Shown here one piece after another: positions 7,309 to 8,806 of a DNA stretch of 8,806 bases. How positions within the stretch are numbered: the first letter of the stretch is position 1; each line of letters opens with the position of its first letter. Both the position numbers and the translations under genes were made by a program. Location of the stretch: the NCBI GenBank assembly GCA_002425685.1, contig DIMS01000117.1, forward strand, positions 22,049-30,854, read 5' to 3'. The DNA is from Synergistaceae bacterium UBA5560 (GTDB taxonomy: Bacteria > Synergistota > Synergistia > Synergistales > Aminiphilaceae). The notes under the pieces were generated by a model. That model made no database searches and was not told the DNA's origin. It saw only the letters and a list, made by a program, of their open reading frames with translations.

Positions 7309-7338
7309 GTTTCCATCTTTCATAGGAAGGTTCAAGAC
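7309..7338 (-). repeat. solitary degenerate CRISPR repeat (possible RNA anti-CRISPR or crRNA-like element)
   Basis: On the minus strand these 30 bases match the repeat at 5-34 in 24 of 30 positions without gaps. Differences are at repeat positions 3, 4, 8, 17, 20 and 21. Bases 22-30 (GATGGAAAC), including the presumed 8-nt crRNA handle, are identical, as are 9-16 (CCTTCCTA). The difference at 20 turns a G-U pair of the small stem into an A-U pair; the one at 21 breaks a C-G pair. No second repeat lies 35-40 bases away on either side. The element starts two bases after the holin stop and lies 35 bases downstream of the minus-strand LAGLIDADG gene, pointing in that operon's direction. Phage-borne solitary repeats of this type are known to act as RNA anti-CRISPRs or as crRNA-like guides; its function here is inferred. 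Confidence 0.8.
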
Positions 7339-7359
7339 GGGGCCGCCTTGCGCGGTCCC
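7339..7359. terminator. stem-loop between convergent genes
   Basis: GGGGCCGC (7339-7346) and GCGGTCCC (7352-7359) can pair over 8 bp with one G-U on the plus strand, around a 5-nt loop. On the minus strand the same position is an A-C mismatch. It directly abuts the 5' side of the solitary repeat. It may serve as a weak terminator between the convergent holin and LAGLIDADG genes, or as a structural element of a small RNA; it lacks a T-tract on both strands. Confidence 0.35.
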
Positions 7360-7373
7360 GCAACTCCCCTTCT

Positions 7374-7949
7374 TCAGAAAAACCCTTCTGCTCTTTCCCA
7401 CCATACCGCGTTTCTTGGCTCCCCATCCGCCCATTTCAAAACAGTTGTGGCGGATCGACCGAAATAGGCGATCTCTTTCGTATGGGGGCCTGGTGTTTTC
7501 TGGGGTTTTGCGACGTGAAGTCCGCACTCGGATGCGATGACTTCACTCATAGCCACGATAAGCGCGTCGTTCCCGAAAACGCGGAGCCGGAGCATTTCCC
7601 TCCTGTCCCTTCCCGTATGGGCAATATCAAGGGTGCTGTGAATCTCTATCCATGCGCGGCAGAAAGCGGCATGGTTTAGGTCCGCGACATTCGGATATGG
7701 TCGCGTTTGCGCATTTCTCTGCGCCCATCCCACCTCTTCGAGATTGGGGAGGGATCCATTGGGAACCTTGATCCGCCACTGTTCTCCGGTTCTGGAGTGT
7801 GCGAAATGCGGTCTCGCATGGATCCCGAGTCTTTCTCGCACATACTCTGCATACCACCGGTTTCGATGGCGGACCCAGAAACATCCCTCCTCTCGCAAAG
7901 AGAGGAGAGACCACAGGATGCCAAAGAGATAGGAAAGATCCACTGCCAT
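7374..7949 (-). CDS. LAGLIDADG-fold protein with degenerate catalytic motifs
   Basis: A 191-aa protein laid out like a single-chain, two-motif LAGLIDADG protein. The first motif helix is LSYLFGILWSLLSL (residues 5-18), then WVRHRNRWYAEYVRE; the second is AFCRAWIEIHSTLD (95-108), then LRLRVFGN (120-127) and YFGRSATTVLKW near the end, a usual closing segment of these endonucleases. At the ends of both motifs, where the metal-binding Asp or Glu normally lies, I read Leu (motif 1) and His (motif 2). It may therefore bind DNA without cutting, as WhiA-type or maturase-like relatives do. ATG 7949 is preceded by GGGAGGAAGG. The gene is the last of the minus-strand operon before the solitary repeat. 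It is free-standing: no intron or intein is visible. Confidence 0.6.
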   Translation of the reverse strand: MAVDLSYLFGILWSLLSLREEGCFWVRHRNRWYAEYVRERLGIHARPHFAHSRTGEQWRIKVPNGSLPNLEEVGWAQRNAQTRPYPNVADLNHAAFCRAWIEIHSTLDIAHTGRDRREMLRLRVFGNDALIVAMSEVIASECGLHVAKPQKTPGPHTKEIAYFGRSATTVLKWADGEPRNAVWWERAEGFF

Positions 7950-7970
7950 GGCCTTCCTCCCTGCCCTCGT

Positions 7971-8219
7971 TCAAATATCGTCGGTCGGTTTTCTTTTTGG
8001 GGAGCTGCGTCCACCCTTGGGGCGCTTGGCCACATTTATCTTCGGCACCAGAAGGGCCATGCCAGACTCCGGAACAATCCAGGCATGGCCAACCTTGACG
8101 GCGCCGATCTCGCTGGCCCATTGCGAGACAAGGACACGGACGCGCTGTTCGCTCAGCGATTCCACGTCTGTCTCCCGGGCAAGCTCCGCAGCAAGATCCC
8201 TGATAGAGAAAAGCCTCAT
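7971..8219 (-). CDS. small winged helix-turn-helix DNA-binding protein
   Basis: An 82-aa protein. Residues 4-35 (FSIRDLAAELARETD and RVRVLVSQWASEIG) look like a helix-turn-helix, followed by a wing-like VGHAWIVPESGMALL, in the manner of excisionase or MerR-like HTH_17 domains, where a GRxWLIP-type strand closes the wing. The C-terminal tail is basic (KRPKGGRSSPKRK). It probably binds DNA as a regulator or a recombination directionality factor, but no specific family is certain. The ATG overlaps the upstream gene's stop as ATGA (8216-8219), so the two are translationally coupled. Twenty-one bases separate it from the LAGLIDADG gene. Confidence 0.65.
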   Translation of the reverse strand: MRLFSIRDLAAELARETDVESLSEQRVRVLVSQWASEIGAVKVGHAWIVPESGMALLVPKINVAKRPKGGRSSPKRKPTDDI

Positions 8220-8806
8220 TTCCTTAAAAGAGAGGCGGCGATGATTTTCACGCCGTCCTCCTCGAAGGCCTTCCGAATCGCGCCGTCCTCTGCAACATCG
8301 TCGGGAAGGATGGCGACGGTGGGGGAATCCCCCTGCTTTCGCGCGAATCCTGCGGAGGTGGTGACGGAGGAAAGCAGGCGATTCGGGGAGTGGTACGGGA
8401 GCTCCCCCTCCACGGCGTCGCTCGACCACTCGCGACACCGATACACTCCGGGAATTCCGCGCCGCGACGCATCAACAAATACCGGCGCGACAGGGGTTTC
8501 CCAATCCAGGCTCATGAAGAGCCAGGACGTGAATTCCTTTGACACTTTCCCCTTCAAAAGGGGCGCCCACATATCCCGCCATTTCGGTTCGCTCCCGATG
8601 GCGTATGCGGTGGAAGACCGCCCTTTCTCGATCCACGCCACGGCGTCGTCGCCGAGGCGCTCTTCCAGCGCGACCAACTTCCGGAGGCGCTCGTCTATCT
8701 CCGGCGTGAACTCCTCCGGAACCCGCTTCCGGAGTGCCCGGAGTCGGGCGACCCCGATGTGGTAATCTGCACGGATTTTCTCCGCCCACGCGACCTGCCT
8801 TTCCGT
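8216..8806 (-). CDS. C-terminal part of an unknown phage protein, open at the window edge
   Basis: At least 196 residues on the minus strand; the frame has no stop up to base 8806, so the start lies outside. The first visible residues, TERQVAWAEKIRADY, match a short motif (often written SEKQIAWAEKIR) found in many uncharacterised phage and mobile-element proteins. A charged helix (RLRALRKRVPEEFTPEIDER) follows, then a mixed region with YAIGSEPKWRDMWAPLL and TVAILPDDVAEDGAI. I do not recognise a catalytic motif. A shorter start at TTG (8677-8675) is possible but would drop the conserved motif. It is coupled to the HTH gene by the ATGA overlap and heads the visible part of the minus-strand operon. 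Confidence 0.65.
   Translation of the reverse strand, partial: TERQVAWAEKIRADYHIGVARLRALRKRVPEEFTPEIDERLRKLVALEERLGDDAVAWIEKGRSSTAYAIGSEPKWRDMWAPLLKGKVSKEFTSWLFMSLDWETPVAPVFVDASRRGIPGVYRCREWSSDAVEGELPYHSPNRLLSSVTTSAGFARKQGDSPTVAILPDDVAEDGAIRKAFEEDGVKIIAASLLRK

Noticed and set aside
7242..7405. A possible second degenerate repeat one spacer length from 7309-7338
   Set aside because: I compared the stretches 35-40 bases away on both sides with the repeat and saw no match, so the element is solitary.
7374..7480. TTGAAA and TATGGT on the minus strand as a promoter for the solitary repeat
   Set aside because: The boxes are 28 bases apart, far from the usual 16-18; no promoter can be claimed.
7707..8765. 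352-codon plus-strand open frame opposite the minus-strand operon
   Set aside because: The minus-strand genes have ribosome-binding sites, an ATGA overlap and recognisable motifs; the plus frame spans all three and has none.

Overview
The window is a late region of a tailed bacteriophage or prophage from a GC-rich bacterium. Genes have strong purine-rich ribosome-binding sites (AAGGAGGT, GGGAGG) and some GTG starts. The repeat family of the CRISPR and the protein flavour would fit an anaerobe such as a Synergistota or Firmicutes member, but that host guess is weak. No integrase, rRNA or tRNA gene is visible.

Layout. Positions 5-101 hold two identical 30-nt CRISPR repeats and one 37-nt spacer. 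At position 102, exactly where the next spacer should begin, the sequence becomes the 3' part of a phage tail gene. A plus-strand tail module follows: a 1043-aa DUF4815-type structural protein, a 307-aa tail-fibre-like protein, a 172-aa DUF4376-like protein and a 371-aa protein combining a discoidin-like and a LamG-like domain. It closes at a clean UUCG-loop terminator (6042-6068). A plus-strand lysis cassette comes next: an unknown 161-aa protein, an M15 peptidase endolysin and a holin. From 7374 to the window end, three genes run on the minus strand: a LAGLIDADG-fold protein, a small winged-HTH protein and the C-terminal part of an unknown protein (open at the right edge). The last two genes are ATGA-coupled.

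The most notable signal is in the 67-bp gap between the convergent holin and LAGLIDADG genes. A solitary degenerate copy of the same CRISPR repeat lies there (7309-7338, minus strand, 24 of 30 positions identical). Its last nine bases, which include the presumed 8-nt crRNA handle, are unchanged. It points the same way as the minus-strand operon and has no second repeat one spacer away. This is what a phage-borne repeat mimic (an RNA anti-CRISPR or crRNA-like RNA) would look like. Together with the bona fide array at the left edge, it suggests this phage meets hosts that carry this repeat type. The left junction may be an assembly chimera bridged by a spacer that matches the phage, or a real mini-array; the sequence alone cannot decide.
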